Source of the DNA: Psychrobacter alimentarius
Lineage (GTDB): Bacteria > Pseudomonadota > Gammaproteobacteria > Pseudomonadales > Moraxellaceae
Direction of reading: 5' to 3'
Assembly (NCBI RefSeq): GCF_001606025.1
Contig: NZ_CP014945.1
Span: 930,001-994,000, forward strand
DNA length: 64,000 bases
The notes under the pieces: model-generated
What the model saw: the letters and a program-made list of their open reading frames with translations, nothing else
The model's database searches: none
What the model was told of the DNA's origin: nothing
Translations under genes and position numbers: made by a program
Shown here: positions 27,424 through 38,479 of the stretch, piece by piece
Position numbering within the stretch: position 1 is the stretch's first letter
Layout: each line of letters opens with the position of its first letter

Positions 27424-29844
27424 ATGCGTACGCCTTTATTTATGAGCGCGGCAGGGTTGCCGTTAGTTGTAGCGATGATGAGCATGCCTGCACAGGCTGC
27501 CGAGTTTGTAGTAACTGACATCGGTTTTAATGGTCTGCAACGCTTAACCCCAGATAGCCTCTATCCGGTCCTACCCATTTCGGTAGGGGATACGGTTAAT
27601 GACAGTAGTTTGGCGGCCAGTATTAAGGCGCTATATGCGACCGAAAACTTTGCCGATATTCAAAGCCGTGTGGAAGGGGGACAGCTACGATTTGACGTTG
27701 TTGAGCGTCCAACCATTGCTGAGGTAAATTTTGAAGGTAATAAGCTCATTCCAAAAGAAGGACTTCAGCAAGGTCTAGACAATGCTGGCCTGGCTACTGG
27801 TAAAGTGCTAAAACAAGCCACTTTGCAAGGCGTTGCTAATGAGCTGCAGCAGCAGTATATAAGCCAAGGTTATTACAACAGTAATATCGAGGTTGACCAA
27901 ACCCTACTTGATGGCAATCGAGTGAAGCTTGATGTGCGCTTCATTGAAGGCAAGCCTGCTAAAGTGGTTGATATCAACGTCATTGGTAACAAGCACTTTA
28001 GTGACGAAGAAATCAAAGATGTCTTCGCCGTGAAAGAGTCTTCTTGGACACGTCTGCTGTCTAAATCTGATCGTTATGCGAAAGAAAAACTGGCAGCCAG
28101 TTTAGAAAATCTAAAGGCGCTGTATCAAAATGACGGTTACGTACGTTTTGCGGTAGACAATGCTGTCCTCAATATCAGTGAAGACAAAAAAAATGTCTTC
28201 ATCGAAGTCAGTCTGAGTGAAGGCGAGCAGTACCAATTTGGTGAAACAAACTTCTTAGGCAAACCAACATTTGATACAAATGAGTTAAAAGGTTTGGTTA
28301 CTTTTGCCCCTAATGAGAAGTACTCACAAGCCAAATTGGATGAGACGACCGCAGCACTTAAAAGTCGTTACGGTAACGAAGGCTATTACTTAGCTCAGGT
28401 CAGACCTGTGCCACGTATCAATGATGATACTAAAGTGGTTGATGTCGATTACTTTATCGATCCTGCGCGTCCGATTTATGTTCGCCGTATTAATTTCACA
28501 GGCAATATCAAAACTCAAGATGAAGTGCTGCGCCGTGAGATGCGTCAATTAGAAGGCGCGTTGGCGTCTAATGACAAAATACAATTGTCACGTACTCGTT
28601 TGATGCGCACAGGTTTCTTTAAAGCTGTCAATGTTGATGTAAAACCAGTACCTAACCAACCAGATCAAGTTGATGTTAGCTATACTGTTGAAGAACAACC
28701 TTCTGGCAGCTCGACGATTGCAGCTGGTTACTCACAAAGTGGTGGTGTCACATTCCAGTTGGATTTGACCCAAAATAACTTTATGGGTACAGGTAACCGT
28801 GTTAAAGCAGCGCTATCACGTTCAGAGACGCGTGACTCTTACAGCTTGGGCTATACCGACCCGTATTTCACCGAAAATGGTGTATCACAAGGTCTGAGTG
28901 CTTATTATCGTGAGACTAAATTCGATGATAGAAACGTCAGTAATTATGTGACTGATTCTTACGGCGCTACCTTGAATTATAGCTATCCTGTTGACGAGAC
29001 CAAGCGTGTGAGCGCAGGTATCAATGTCGATAATACCTCAATACGTGGTGGTCGTTTCCTTGGTGTATCAAACGTACAGCAAATCATCGATGATGGCGGT
29101 TCATTTGAAGATTTCACAGGGGATTTTGAGGGACGTACTGGCTTCAAAAATGATTACCAGACCTACAACTTGTTACTAGGGTGGGATTATAGCACTTTAG
29201 ATCGCCCTGTTTTCCCGACTAAAGGGATGAGTCATACGGTAGATGCAACGGTTGGCTTAGGTGATTCAAGTTATCAAAAGCTTATTTATCAAGGTAATGT
29301 GTACTATCCGATTTACAAAGATTGGGTTGCTCGCGGTTATACCAAGTTAGGTTATGGTAATGATTTGCCATTCTACGAAAACTTCTATGCTGGGGGTTAT
29401 GGCTCAGTACGTGGTTATGAAGCCTCAACGCTTGGGCCAAAATCACAAACGTATTTTGATGCAATTAATGACCCCGCCAACCAAACTTTTTCAGCAGAAG
29501 AAGTTGGGGGTAACGCATTGGTTAGCTTCGGTAGTGAGCTGATTTTACCGATGCCGTTCAAAGGCGACTGGGCAGACCAAGTACGTCCAGTACTGTTTGC
29601 TGAAGGTGGTCAGGTATTTGATACAACTGATAAAGAAGATCGTACTTTTGTTAATCCTAATACAGGGGTTGATACCGAAGTACCGCTATTGACACAAGAC
29701 AATAGCATGCGCTTTAGTGCTGGTGCAGGGGTGACTTGGTATACGCCAATTGGCCCGATTTCACTCAGCTATGCAGTGCCTATCGGTGATAAAGACGGCG
29801 ATGAGACTGAAAAAGTTCAGTTCCAAATTGGTAATACTTTCTAA
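27424..29844 (+). CDS. bamA: Outer-membrane protein assembly factor BamA
   Basis: BamA is the essential Omp85 channel that folds beta-barrel proteins into the outer membrane. The 806-aa product has a signal peptide (residues 1-25, cleavage after MPAQA), five POTRA domains (about 26-425) and a 16-strand barrel. The barrel has GGYGSVRGYE (the conserved RGY of lid loop 6) and ends in a C-terminal aromatic signal (FQIGNTF). A GTG at 27418 is possible, but ATG 27424 gives a normal signal peptide. The usual downstream skp gene is absent. TamA, a paralogue of this fold, is encoded at 57.3 kb. Confidence 0.97.
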   Translation: MRTPLFMSAAGLPLVVAMMSMPAQAAEFVVTDIGFNGLQRLTPDSLYPVLPISVGDTVNDSSLAASIKALYATENFADIQSRVEGGQLRFDVVERPTIAEVNFEGNKLIPKEGLQQGLDNAGLATGKVLKQATLQGVANELQQQYISQGYYNSNIEVDQTLLDGNRVKLDVRFIEGKPAKVVDINVIGNKHFSDEEIKDVFAVKESSWTRLLSKSDRYAKEKLAASLENLKALYQNDGYVRFAVDNAVLNISEDKKNVFIEVSLSEGEQYQFGETNFLGKPTFDTNELKGLVTFAPNEKYSQAKLDETTAALKSRYGNEGYYLAQVRPVPRINDDTKVVDVDYFIDPARPIYVRRINFTGNIKTQDEVLRREMRQLEGALASNDKIQLSRTRLMRTGFFKAVNVDVKPVPNQPDQVDVSYTVEEQPSGSSTIAAGYSQSGGVTFQLDLTQNNFMGTGNRVKAALSRSETRDSYSLGYTDPYFTENGVSQGLSAYYRETKFDDRNVSNYVTDSYGATLNYSYPVDETKRVSAGINVDNTSIRGGRFLGVSNVQQIIDDGGSFEDFTGDFEGRTGFKNDYQTYNLLLGWDYSTLDRPVFPTKGMSHTVDATVGLGDSSYQKLIYQGNVYYPIYKDWVARGYTKLGYGNDLPFYENFYAGGYGSVRGYEASTLGPKSQTYFDAINDPANQTFSAEEVGGNALVSFGSELILPMPFKGDWADQVRPVLFAEGGQVFDTTDKEDRTFVNPNTGVDTEVPLLTQDNSMRFSAGAGVTWYTPIGPISLSYAVPIGDKDGDETEKVQFQIGNTF

Positions 29845-29923
29845 TTTGCTATCCTTGTCTATGCTGGTTTGATAAACAATATAGAAAATTTAAAAGAGCG
29901 AAGCCTCAGTTAAATATAAATAG

Positions 29924-29953
29924 ATCGCCAAGATGATTTTTCAGCTTGGCGAT
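29924..29953 (+). promoter_or_regulatory. Hairpin between bamA and lpxD
   Basis: ATCGCCAAG / CTTGGCGAT is a perfect 9-bp inverted repeat with a 12-nt loop. It ends 31 bp before the lpxD start codon. It is followed by TGCCATATTC and not a T-tract, so it resembles a processing, stability or translation-control element more than a terminator. It occupies the gap where skp is usually found. Confidence 0.55.
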
Positions 29954-29984
29954 TGCCATATTCATAATAATATTAATAGCAACT

Positions 29985-31001
29985 ATGATAACGATTGAGC
30001 AACTTATCACTCGAATTGAGCAGCGTCAGCCTATTATCAATAAAGCTGACATTGATGCTGAGCAATTACATCAAGAATTTGATAGTGTTGGTAGTTTAAC
30101 CACTGCAACTCATAAACAATTGAGTTTTTTAGCAGATCCTAACTACATTTCGAGTTTAGCGAGTAGTCAAGCCGGTGCAGTATTAATTACTGCCGAATAT
30201 TTTGACCAAGTGCCACAGACAGCAGTAGCGCTGGTCGTGGCGAATCCCTATTTAGCCTATGCTGGTGCCAGTCAGCTATTTGCTCGTGAGTCACTGTTTA
30301 ATGGCATTCACCCGAGTGCGGTGATTTCTGAAAGCGCAGTGATTGGTGAGCAAGTCAATATTGGCGCTTTTTGCGTGATTGGCGACAATGTACACATTGG
30401 TGCACACAGCTCAATTGATGCTCATGTGGTGGTTGAAGCCAATACTGCGATCGGTCACAATTGTGTTATTAAGTCTCACGTGGTCATTGGGCACGATAGC
30501 GTTATTGGAAATCATGTAAGGATACACGCGAACGCAAGTATCGGATCCGAGGGGTTTGGCTTTGCACCTACTAGAGATCCTAGTACTATGGGCTGGGAGC
30601 GTATCGCTCAGCTAGGGCGAGTAGTAATTGGCGACCATGTGCGTATTGGTAGCCAAACTTGTATCGACCGCGGAGCTATCGACGATACAATCGTTGGCAG
30701 TTATGTGGTTATCGATAATTTGGTGCAAGTTGGTCATAACGTTCGTATTGGGGATGGTACCGCTATCGCTGCCAAAACGGGTATTGCTGGCAGTGTTATT
30801 ATAGGCAAACGTTGTATTATTGGTGGGGATGTTGGTATTACTGGTCATATTGAGATTGTAGATGATGTTATTTTATCTGGCATGACAATGGTCACCAAAT
30901 CGATTAAAAAGTCCGGTTCATATTCTTCTGGAACGGTTGCAATGCCGACGGCTGAGTGGCGACGTGCCGCAGTACGTTTCCGCAAGCTTGGTCGTGATTA
31001 G
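29985..31001 (+). CDS. lpxD: UDP-3-O-acylglucosamine N-acyltransferase
   Basis: LpxD adds the second 3-hydroxyacyl chain from acyl-ACP onto the glucosamine nitrogen in lipid A synthesis. The 338-aa protein has a small N-terminal uridine-binding domain (HKQLSFLADPNY), then a left-handed beta-helix of hexapeptide repeats (IG-V-I pattern, residues ~100-300). The catalytic histidine lies in DNLVQVGHNVRIG and a helical C-terminus follows. ATG 29985 is chosen; the TTG at 29946 would add a hydrophobic stretch not seen in LpxD. The ribosome-binding site is poor (AATAGCAACT). Confidence 0.97.
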   Translation: MITIEQLITRIEQRQPIINKADIDAEQLHQEFDSVGSLTTATHKQLSFLADPNYISSLASSQAGAVLITAEYFDQVPQTAVALVVANPYLAYAGASQLFARESLFNGIHPSAVISESAVIGEQVNIGAFCVIGDNVHIGAHSSIDAHVVVEANTAIGHNCVIKSHVVIGHDSVIGNHVRIHANASIGSEGFGFAPTRDPSTMGWERIAQLGRVVIGDHVRIGSQTCIDRGAIDDTIVGSYVVIDNLVQVGHNVRIGDGTAIAAKTGIAGSVIIGKRCIIGGDVGITGHIEIVDDVILSGMTMVTKSIKKSGSYSSGTVAMPTAEWRRAAVRFRKLGRD

Positions 31002-31053
31002 CAAAAACACAAATATGTCTTAAAGATTTAAAATACTGCAAGGAAATGCCATT

Positions 31054-31563
31054 ATGAGCAGCACTGATACAGATAGTTCAATTGATAATAATGTGAAAAG
31101 TTTGGCTGAGCAAGGTCTCACGCTGCCATTAACTTATCACACTCTAAAGCATTACTTGCCGCATCGTTATCCTTTTTTATTGGTGGACAGAATTATTGAT
31201 TGTACCCCTGGAGAAAGCATTACTGGTATTAAGAATGTGACGATCAACGAAGAGTTTTTTAATGGCCACTTCCCTGATGAGCCAATTATGCCAGGCGTAT
31301 TGATGGTTGAGTCGATGGCTCAGGTATCGGGCGTGCTTGGATTTATCAGTGCAGGGCTGACATCAGAAGATGGGTATTTGTATCTGTTTGCAGGCGTGGA
31401 TAAGGTTCGTTTTAAACGTCGAGTGATCCCTGGTGATCAACTGACCATTCGTGCCACATCAGTGATGCAAAAGCGTGGTATTTATAAGTTCGATTGTACC
31501 GTTCATGTTGAAGATGAGCTGGCGGCTAGCGCGCAAATAATGATTGCACGTCAAGAGCAATAG
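31054..31563 (+). CDS. fabZ: 3-hydroxyacyl-ACP dehydratase FabZ
   Basis: FabZ dehydrates 3-hydroxyacyl-ACP in fatty-acid elongation and so competes with LpxA and LpxD for the same substrate. The 169-aa hot-dog-fold protein has [11 protein letters not shown] and the catalytic [21 protein letters not shown] (His in NGHF, Glu in VESM). A 20-residue acidic N-terminal extension precedes the core. It lies 52 bp after lpxD and has a good AAGGAA ribosome-binding site. Confidence 0.97.
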   Translation: MSSTDTDSSIDNNVKSLAEQGLTLPLTYHTLKHYLPHRYPFLLVDRIIDCTPGESITGIKNVTINEEFFNGHFPDEPIMPGVLMVESMAQVSGVLGFISAGLTSEDGYLYLFAGVDKVRFKRRVIPGDQLTIRATSVMQKRGIYKFDCTVHVEDELAASAQIMIARQEQ

Positions 31564-31610
31564 TACTTATTGCTACCTATCTACGATTGGCAACAGTGTC
31601 TAAAGAACCA

Positions 31611-31654
31611 CATCAAAATAGATAATAGGCATCGTTATTTATTATGATGTTTTA
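31611..31654 (+). terminator. Hairpin between fabZ and lpxA
   Basis: CATCAAAATAGATAA and TTATTTATTATGATG form a 15-bp stem with one mismatch and one wobble around a 9-nt loop, followed by TTTTATAG. This long AT-rich stem may act as a partial terminator, which would give lpxA some independent expression. Confidence 0.5.
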
Positions 31655-31746
31655 TAGTCATGATGCTTTTGTTTTAGCTCACCAAGCCAGACTTGTTATA
31701 TTCGCTTTACTATTTATTCGCATAAAATGATACAAAGGGCCACATT

Positions 31747-32526
31747 ATGAGTCAGATTCATCCAACAGCACTCATCTCACCATCCGCTCAAATCGATGAG
31801 ACTGCTATCATTGGTCCGTATTGTATCGTCGGTGATGAGGTAACGATTGGTGCCCATACAGTTTTGCATCGACATGTGGTTGTGACCAAGCTAACTCGTA
31901 TTGGCCAGCACAATCAGTTTTATCAATTTGCAAGTATTGGTGAAGACCCACAAGACCTGAAATATGCAGGTGAGCGCACATGGCTTGAGATTGGCGATCA
32001 CAATACTATTCGCGAGGCTTGTAGCTTACACCGTGGTACAGCGCAAGACAGTGAGCTTACCAAAATCGGCAGTCATAATCTGTTGATGGTAAATACGCAC
32101 GTGGCTCACGACTGTGTGATTGGCGATTATAATGTGCTGGCCAATAACGTTGGGGTGGCAGGGCATGTGACCATTGGCGACCATACCATTATTGGTGGTA
32201 ATTCAGGTATTCATCAGTTCTGTACGGTTGATGATTATAGCTTAATTGGGGGCGCCAGTTTGATTCTGAAAGATGTTGCAGCCTTTACAATGGTATCAGG
32301 GAACCCTGCAAAAGCACACGGTCTTAATGTCGAAGGAATGCGTCGTAAAGATTGGTCACAGGATACCATCGACGTGTTGCGTCAAGCATACCGCACAATC
32401 TTTAGATCCGGTTTGACAACCGTTCAAGCACTTGAAGTTTTGAGCAACGAACTATTACCAAAAGAGCCAAAAATTCAATTACTGATCAACTCATTAGAAA
32501 AAAGCCGCCGCGGTGTTGTACGTTAA
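31747..32526 (+). CDS. lpxA: UDP-N-acetylglucosamine acyltransferase
   Basis: LpxA performs the first step of lipid A synthesis, transferring a 3-hydroxyacyl chain to UDP-GlcNAc in the cytoplasm. The 259-aa trimeric left-handed beta-helix protein begins MSQIHPTALISPSAQI. It has hexapeptide repeats to residue ~190, the catalytic histidine in VNTHVAHDCVIGDYN and the substrate-binding NNVGVAGHVTIGD, and ends with a helical domain. The length is typical. It closes the envelope cluster; no lpxB or rnhB follows. Confidence 0.97.
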   Translation: MSQIHPTALISPSAQIDETAIIGPYCIVGDEVTIGAHTVLHRHVVVTKLTRIGQHNQFYQFASIGEDPQDLKYAGERTWLEIGDHNTIREACSLHRGTAQDSELTKIGSHNLLMVNTHVAHDCVIGDYNVLANNVGVAGHVTIGDHTIIGGNSGIHQFCTVDDYSLIGGASLILKDVAAFTMVSGNPAKAHGLNVEGMRRKDWSQDTIDVLRQAYRTIFRSGLTTVQALEVLSNELLPKEPKIQLLINSLEKSRRGVVR

Positions 32527-32610
32527 ACAGGTAGTGGCTTTTTATTAAGAAATCTAGAGCGTATTACGGTTCTAATCAGCCAAAATATTATCAATCGCAG
32601 CTAAAATATC

Positions 32611-32643
32611 AAAAAGCCATAACCAAACGTTATGGCTTTTTAT
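32611..32643 (+). terminator. Intrinsic terminator of lpxA
   Basis: AAAAAGCCATAAC / GTTATGGCTTTTT is a perfect 13-bp stem with a 5-nt loop (CAAAC), and the T-tract lies in and after the descending arm. It ends the envelope gene cluster. Confidence 0.9.
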
Positions 32644-32813
32644 GTTTATAATTACTTGACTTTTTTAGTCGCTTAGCAGAAACTTCCTAATCATATACAG
32701 TTAGATTCTAGTAACGTATTTTAACCAATAGCTTGTGTAGTCTCTTTAAGTATCTGTCTTTAGCTGAGTTTGATAACTTAAAGGGAATTACTATTAAAAT
32801 TTAGGAGTGTCAT

Positions 32814-34331
32814 ATGGCAGAGCAAAGGGAAAATTGGTCCAGTCGAACTGGATTTATTATAGCCGCTGTCGGTTCAGCTGTGGGATTAGGTAACATATGG
32901 CGTTTTCCATATGTTGCTTATGATAATGGTGGTGGGGCATTTATGGTGCCATACCTCATTGCGTTATTAACCGCAGGTATTCCATTGTTATTTTTAGATT
33001 ATATTATAGGACATAAGTATCGCGCTGCAGCACCTCGTGCTTATAAGAAACTGGCGCCTTCTGGTCAGTTTGTGGGCTGGTGGCAAACGCTGGTCTCTTT
33101 TGTGATTGCGGTTTATTACGCAGCCGTCATTGTGTGGGCTGGCAGTTATATGTTTTTCTCGTTTGGCCAAAAGTGGGGCGAAGACACCACAAACTTTTTC
33201 GTCAGTGACTTTGTCAAGCATACTGGCGACTTAACCTCAGTATTTGTACCCCAAATGTTTGTAGGCTTGGTCATTGTCTGGGCTTTAGCCATATTGATTA
33301 TGTTTGGTGGCATTCGTAAGGGTGTTGAACTTGCGAACAAAATTTGTTTGCCATTATTACTGGTATTATTTGGTGTTATGGTATTTAAGGCAATTACTCT
33401 ACCAGGTGCGGTCATTGGTTTAAATGCCTTCTTTGAGCCAAATTGGGCGAGAATGAGTGATCCTAATGTTTGGTTAGCAGCTTATGGTCATGTGTTTTTC
33501 TCATTATCAGTAGGTTTTGGTATCATGGTCACTTACGCCTCATACCTACAGAAAAACACAAACCTAACAGGTGCAGGGCTAGTGGTCGGTTTTGCTAACT
33601 CTTCGTTTGAGCTTATGGCAGGTATTGGTATTTTTGCTGCAATTGGTTTTATGGCAATGTCGACAGGTCAAGACGTGTCTGAAGTGGCTAGTGGCGGTGT
33701 TGGATTGGCATTCTTCGTCTTCCCTAAAATCATCTCTACTATGGGTGCCAGTGGTGATTTTGTTGGTTTCTTATTCTTTGGCTCTTTAGTAGTGGCGGGT
33801 ATTAGCTCATTAATCAGTATTCTTGAAGTACCTATCTCTGCTTTTCAAGGTAAGTTTGATTGGTCACGCAAAAAAGCAGTTGCTATCATATGCGGAGCAT
33901 GTGCACTGATATCTATTTCTGCTTTCTCTACAGGTAGCTCACTAGTGCTAGTAGATGTGATAGATCATTTTGCAAATAACATCGGTATTGTTGCTGGTGG
34001 TTTGATGTCAATTGTTTTAGTTACTTGGTTTCATCGTAAGAAAATTCCAGGTTTATTGGCACATAGCAACCGTATTTCTAGTGTCAAGTTAGGCGGCGCT
34101 TGGATATTTATGTTGACCATTATTACTCCAGCTGTACTGACTATTGCTTTAGGTCTCAAGTTTATTGACTTAGTCAAAACACCTTATGAAGGTTACTCTT
34201 CAACGATTCTATTGCTGTTTGGTTGGGGCGTAGTCGTATTCTTTGGCTTAGGTGCATTCATATTAAGTCGTATGAAAGGTATCCATGATGAAGAAGATGA
34301 TAAAGCTCGTGCCATTGATGATGCGCGCTAG
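32814..34331 (+). CDS. Sodium-dependent transporter, NSS (SNF) family, MetP-like
   Basis: This 505-aa inner-membrane symporter of the neurotransmitter:sodium family has about 12 membrane segments. Diagnostic is the first helix with the Na+/substrate site, FIIAAVGSAVGLGNIWRFPY, and YDNGGGAFMVPYL. The short hydrophilic C-terminus is acidic (DEEDDKARAIDDAR). A 43-aa single-pass protein of the MetS type is encoded 40 bp downstream. In Corynebacterium, MetP-MetS imports methionine and alanine with sodium, so a neutral amino-acid substrate is plausible here. An AGGAG ribosome-binding site precedes the ATG. Confidence 0.93.
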   Translation: MAEQRENWSSRTGFIIAAVGSAVGLGNIWRFPYVAYDNGGGAFMVPYLIALLTAGIPLLFLDYIIGHKYRAAAPRAYKKLAPSGQFVGWWQTLVSFVIAVYYAAVIVWAGSYMFFSFGQKWGEDTTNFFVSDFVKHTGDLTSVFVPQMFVGLVIVWALAILIMFGGIRKGVELANKICLPLLLVLFGVMVFKAITLPGAVIGLNAFFEPNWARMSDPNVWLAAYGHVFFSLSVGFGIMVTYASYLQKNTNLTGAGLVVGFANSSFELMAGIGIFAAIGFMAMSTGQDVSEVASGGVGLAFFVFPKIISTMGASGDFVGFLFFGSLVVAGISSLISILEVPISAFQGKFDWSRKKAVAIICGACALISISAFSTGSSLVLVDVIDHFANNIGIVAGGLMSIVLVTWFHRKKIPGLLAHSNRISSVKLGGAWIFMLTIITPAVLTIALGLKFIDLVKTPYEGYSSTILLLFGWGVVVFFGLGAFILSRMKGIHDEEDDKARAIDDAR

Positions 34332-34371
34332 ACAGTTAGCAGATAGATTAACATTTCAATAGGAATTTATT

Positions 34372-34503
34372 ATGAGCACTTCAGCTATTATTTTTATGAT
34401 TATCTCAATGGTACTGATATGGGGTGGCTTGATTTCTGCCATCATACACCTGCGCAACAATCCTGATATTCCAATGGATCAAGTACCAGATGATAACTTT
34501 TAA
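34372..34503 (+). CDS. MetS-family small subunit of NSS transporter
   Basis: This 43-aa ORF follows the NSS transporter by 40 bp and has an AGGAA ribosome-binding site. Residues 4-26 are a single transmembrane helix (IIFMIISMVLIWGGLISAII). The charged tail contains LRNNPDIP, typical of MetS-type small subunits. By analogy with MetPS it probably assembles with the transporter and is needed for its activity. It is below the usual size cutoff and easily missed. Confidence 0.82.
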   Translation: MSTSAIIFMIISMVLIWGGLISAIIHLRNNPDIPMDQVPDDNF

Positions 34504-34552
34504 AGTTTAGTCTACTAAAGACTTTAATGTCTTTAAGGCTTTGCATATTATA

Positions 34553-34588
34553 AAAAATGCCAATCAGTGAAAGCTGACTGGCATTTTT
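34553..34588. terminator. Bidirectional terminator metS / tgt
   Basis: AAAAATGCCAATCAG and CTGACTGGCATTTTT form a stem with one mismatch between convergent genes. A-runs and T-runs flank both sides, so it can serve both strands. Confidence 0.88.
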
Positions 34589-34633
34589 CTTATTAAATAG
34601 GCTGAATCAAGCAGTTATGTAGCTCTACTCATA

Positions 34634-36140
<1,507 letters not shown>

Positions 36141-36788
36141 ATGAATAGGGCACCTTACTTATTGCTGAGCGGTTTATTATTGATATCAGGAGAGACTATG
36201 GCTATTGAAGAGCCAAGCTATACGGTGTTGTCACAAGTGGAGGATTTTGAGTTGCGTCGTTATGATGAGCAGCTTGTGGCTCAGACATGGGTGAGTGGTG
36301 ACCAAGATACTGCCAGTCGTCAGGGCTTTAAAATTCTGGCAGATTATATTTTTGGTAATAATACAGCACCAAGTGGAGAGAGTAGTAAAATAAGTATGAC
36401 CGCACCTGTTACGATGCAGTCCGACAATCTAAATGAGCAAGCCTCACAAAAAATTGCCATGACTGCGCCAGTTAGTATGCAACAAAATGATGGGAAGTGG
36501 CGTGTACAATTCACAATGCCTAGCCAATATACGATGCAAACATTGCCAAAGCCGAACAATCCAGACGTCAAAATTGTACAAGTGCCTGCTCAGACATACG
36601 GTGTGATTAAGTTTTCAGGATTGGCAGGTAGCAAAAAAGTGGCGAAAAAAACAGAAACGTTAAAATCTTGGATGCAAACTCAAAAGCTAGTGATAACAGG
36701 GACACCGGAGTTGGCACGCTATAACCCACCTTGGACATTGCCTTTCATGCGTCGCAATGAAGTGATGATGGCTTATCAGCCCAAATAG
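36141..36788 (+). CDS. SOUL-family heme-binding-like protein, exported
   Basis: This 215-aa protein has an N-terminal hydrophobic segment (residues 5-22, ending GETMA) that looks like a signal peptide. The mature part begins EEPSYTVLSQVEDFELRRYD, which with ISMTAPVTM and KIAMTAPVSM is the SOUL/HBP signature. Members bind tetrapyrroles in eukaryotes, but the bacterial role is not established. Two near-identical MTAPV strands are family-typical. A gene-specific promoter presumably lies within the repeat-rich gap upstream; a bidirectional terminator follows. Confidence 0.85.
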   Translation: MNRAPYLLLSGLLLISGETMAIEEPSYTVLSQVEDFELRRYDEQLVAQTWVSGDQDTASRQGFKILADYIFGNNTAPSGESSKISMTAPVTMQSDNLNEQASQKIAMTAPVSMQQNDGKWRVQFTMPSQYTMQTLPKPNNPDVKIVQVPAQTYGVIKFSGLAGSKKVAKKTETLKSWMQTQKLVITGTPELARYNPPWTLPFMRRNEVMMAYQPK

Positions 36789-36873
36789 TACACGTTAGTA
36801 TTTTGGGTATTTGCTAAATGTATGTATATATAATTGACTCTTTTTCGATATTTTTAACTGAGATAGGCGACAT

Positions 36874-36902
36874 AAAAAAAGACAGCTAACGCTGTCTTTT
36901 TT
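36874..36902. terminator. Bidirectional terminator SOUL gene / asd
   Basis: AAAAAAGACAGC / GCTGTCTTTTTT is a perfect 12-bp stem with a TAAC loop between convergent genes. It has T- and A-runs on both sides, so it can serve both strands. Confidence 0.92.
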
Positions 36903-36927
36903 CGTATAAAACTTAAATGCCATAAGA

Positions 36928-38061
36928 TTAGCTATTTTGTTCACGAATAATATTAAGCATACGGCGTAACGGTTCAGCGGCGCCCCATAATAATTGGTCA
37001 CCAACCGTGAAGGCACCTAAGTATTCAGGTCCCATGTTTAGTTTACGCAGACGACCTAGGGCAACAGTCAATGTACCTGTCACTGCTACAGGTGTTAAAC
37101 GGTTTAAGGTCGCTTCTTTGTCATCTTCAACCAAATCTAGCCATTCGTTACCGCTATTTTTTAGAGCGGCCTCAATCTCTTCTAAGGGAATATCTTTTTT
37201 CAACTTAATAGTCAGGCCTTGAGCATGACAGCGCATCGCGCCAATACGTACACACATACCATCGATAGGAATGGTATTGTCTTCTGAGTTGCCAAGTATC
37301 TTATTGGTTTCAACACCGCCTTTCCATTCTTCACGCGACTGTTTGTTTTCTAGCTGTACATCAATATAAGGGATCAAGCTGCCTGCCAATGGAACCCCAA
37401 AGTATTGCTTAGGAAAGCTGTCTGAGCGCTGAGTTTGAGCGATTTTTTTATCGATATCTAAGATGGCACTAGCAGGATCAGCCAACTCGTCTTTGACGGC
37501 ATCATGCAACACACCCATGCCACTGATCAGCTCACGCATGTTATTTGCACCAGAGCCGCTTGCCGCTTGGTAAGTCATTGCACTGACCCATTCTACCCAG
37601 CCTCTATTGAACAGCTCACCGATTGCCATTAGCATCAATGATACGGTACAGTTACCACCGATAAAGTCTTTTTTGCCTTCAGCCAACGCATCATCGATCA
37701 CGGTGCGATTGACAGGATCAAGGATGATGATGCTATCGTTTTCCATGCGTAACGTACTTGCTGCATCGATCCAGTAGCCACTCCAACCGCTGTCTCGTAA
37801 TGGTTGATGAACTTTTGAGGTGTAATCTCCACCTTGACAGGTGATAATCACATCACAGGCAGCTAGTGCATCAATATCATGAGCATCTTTTAATTGGCCA
37901 GTTTGAATACCATCAAATTTTGGTGCATCACCACCGGCATTGCTGGTTGAAAAAAACACAGGCGTAATACCGTCGAAGTCTTTTTCTTCAATCATACGTT
38001 GTATCAATACTGACCCAACCATACCGCGCCAGCCTACCAAGCCTACTGTCAAATTACCCAT
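36928..38061 (-). CDS. asd: Aspartate-semialdehyde dehydrogenase
   Basis: Asd reduces aspartyl phosphate to the semialdehyde, the branch point to lysine, diaminopimelate, threonine and methionine. The 377-aa protein has the NADP-binding start [17 protein letters not shown], the catalytic Cys138 in [12 protein letters not shown], and [12 protein letters not shown] with the active-site histidine. This is the gammaproteobacterial long type, of typical length. It is convergent with the SOUL gene and ends at the bidirectional terminator. No lysine riboswitch is apparent in the leader. Confidence 0.97.
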   Translation of the reverse strand: MGNLTVGLVGWRGMVGSVLIQRMIEEKDFDGITPVFFSTSNAGGDAPKFDGIQTGQLKDAHDIDALAACDVIITCQGGDYTSKVHQPLRDSGWSGYWIDAASTLRMENDSIIILDPVNRTVIDDALAEGKKDFIGGNCTVSLMLMAIGELFNRGWVEWVSAMTYQAASGSGANNMRELISGMGVLHDAVKDELADPASAILDIDKKIAQTQRSDSFPKQYFGVPLAGSLIPYIDVQLENKQSREEWKGGVETNKILGNSEDNTIPIDGMCVRIGAMRCHAQGLTIKLKKDIPLEEIEAALKNSGNEWLDLVEDDKEATLNRLTPVAVTGTLTVALGRLRKLNMGPEYLGAFTVGDQLLWGAAEPLRRMLNIIREQNS

Positions 38062-38479
38062 GAAATCTAATCCTATTTACAATTAATTATTGCATTACCA
38101 GCCGATAACAATGCCGTGAATGGTCACAAAAAGCAAGGCGTTTTGACGATTTTTACGCGTTTTTCATGCACTATTAACTGTGTTTGCTATAACTTTAAGT
38201 TATTAACGCCATACCGATATCTGCTCTTCTTATCCCTTTTATCATATGAAAAATCCTTATACATTAGCTTACGGAATATCGAATAAGGCAGACATGATTT
38301 TTATATTTTCTGACCGTTGTCGTATAATTAATACGCAATGAGTAGGCGTTAATCTTGTGAGATGATAAAGTAAACCCTAATGCTGGTTCAATTAAGAACA
38401 GAAAAGCGCTTGTCAGTGAGCGAATAATGACTATCATTATTGGCTCACCTATTATTTTAATCAACGGTTAATACACATT
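38062..38479. other. Divergent intergenic region asd / EEP-family gene
   Basis: This 418-bp region holds promoters for both genes. A candidate plus-strand -10 is TATAAT at 38323-38328, with a weak -35 (TTTATA) 17 bp upstream. Downstream of it lies the hairpin described at 38416. I see no ORF of note. Confidence 0.5.
38416..38458 (+). promoter_or_regulatory. Terminator-like hairpin in the leader of the EEP-family gene
   Basis: GTGAGCGAATAATGA / TCATTATTGGCTCAC forms a 15-bp stem with a single mismatch and a 3-nt loop, followed by CTATTATTTT. It ends about 30 bp before the ATG at 38480 and lies between the candidate promoter and the gene. An attenuator or mRNA-stability role is possible. Confidence 0.55.

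Noticed and set aside
38062..38479. Lysine riboswitch upstream of asd
   Set aside because: No conserved lysine-aptamer core is recognisable on the minus strand, and the visible hairpin faces the other gene.
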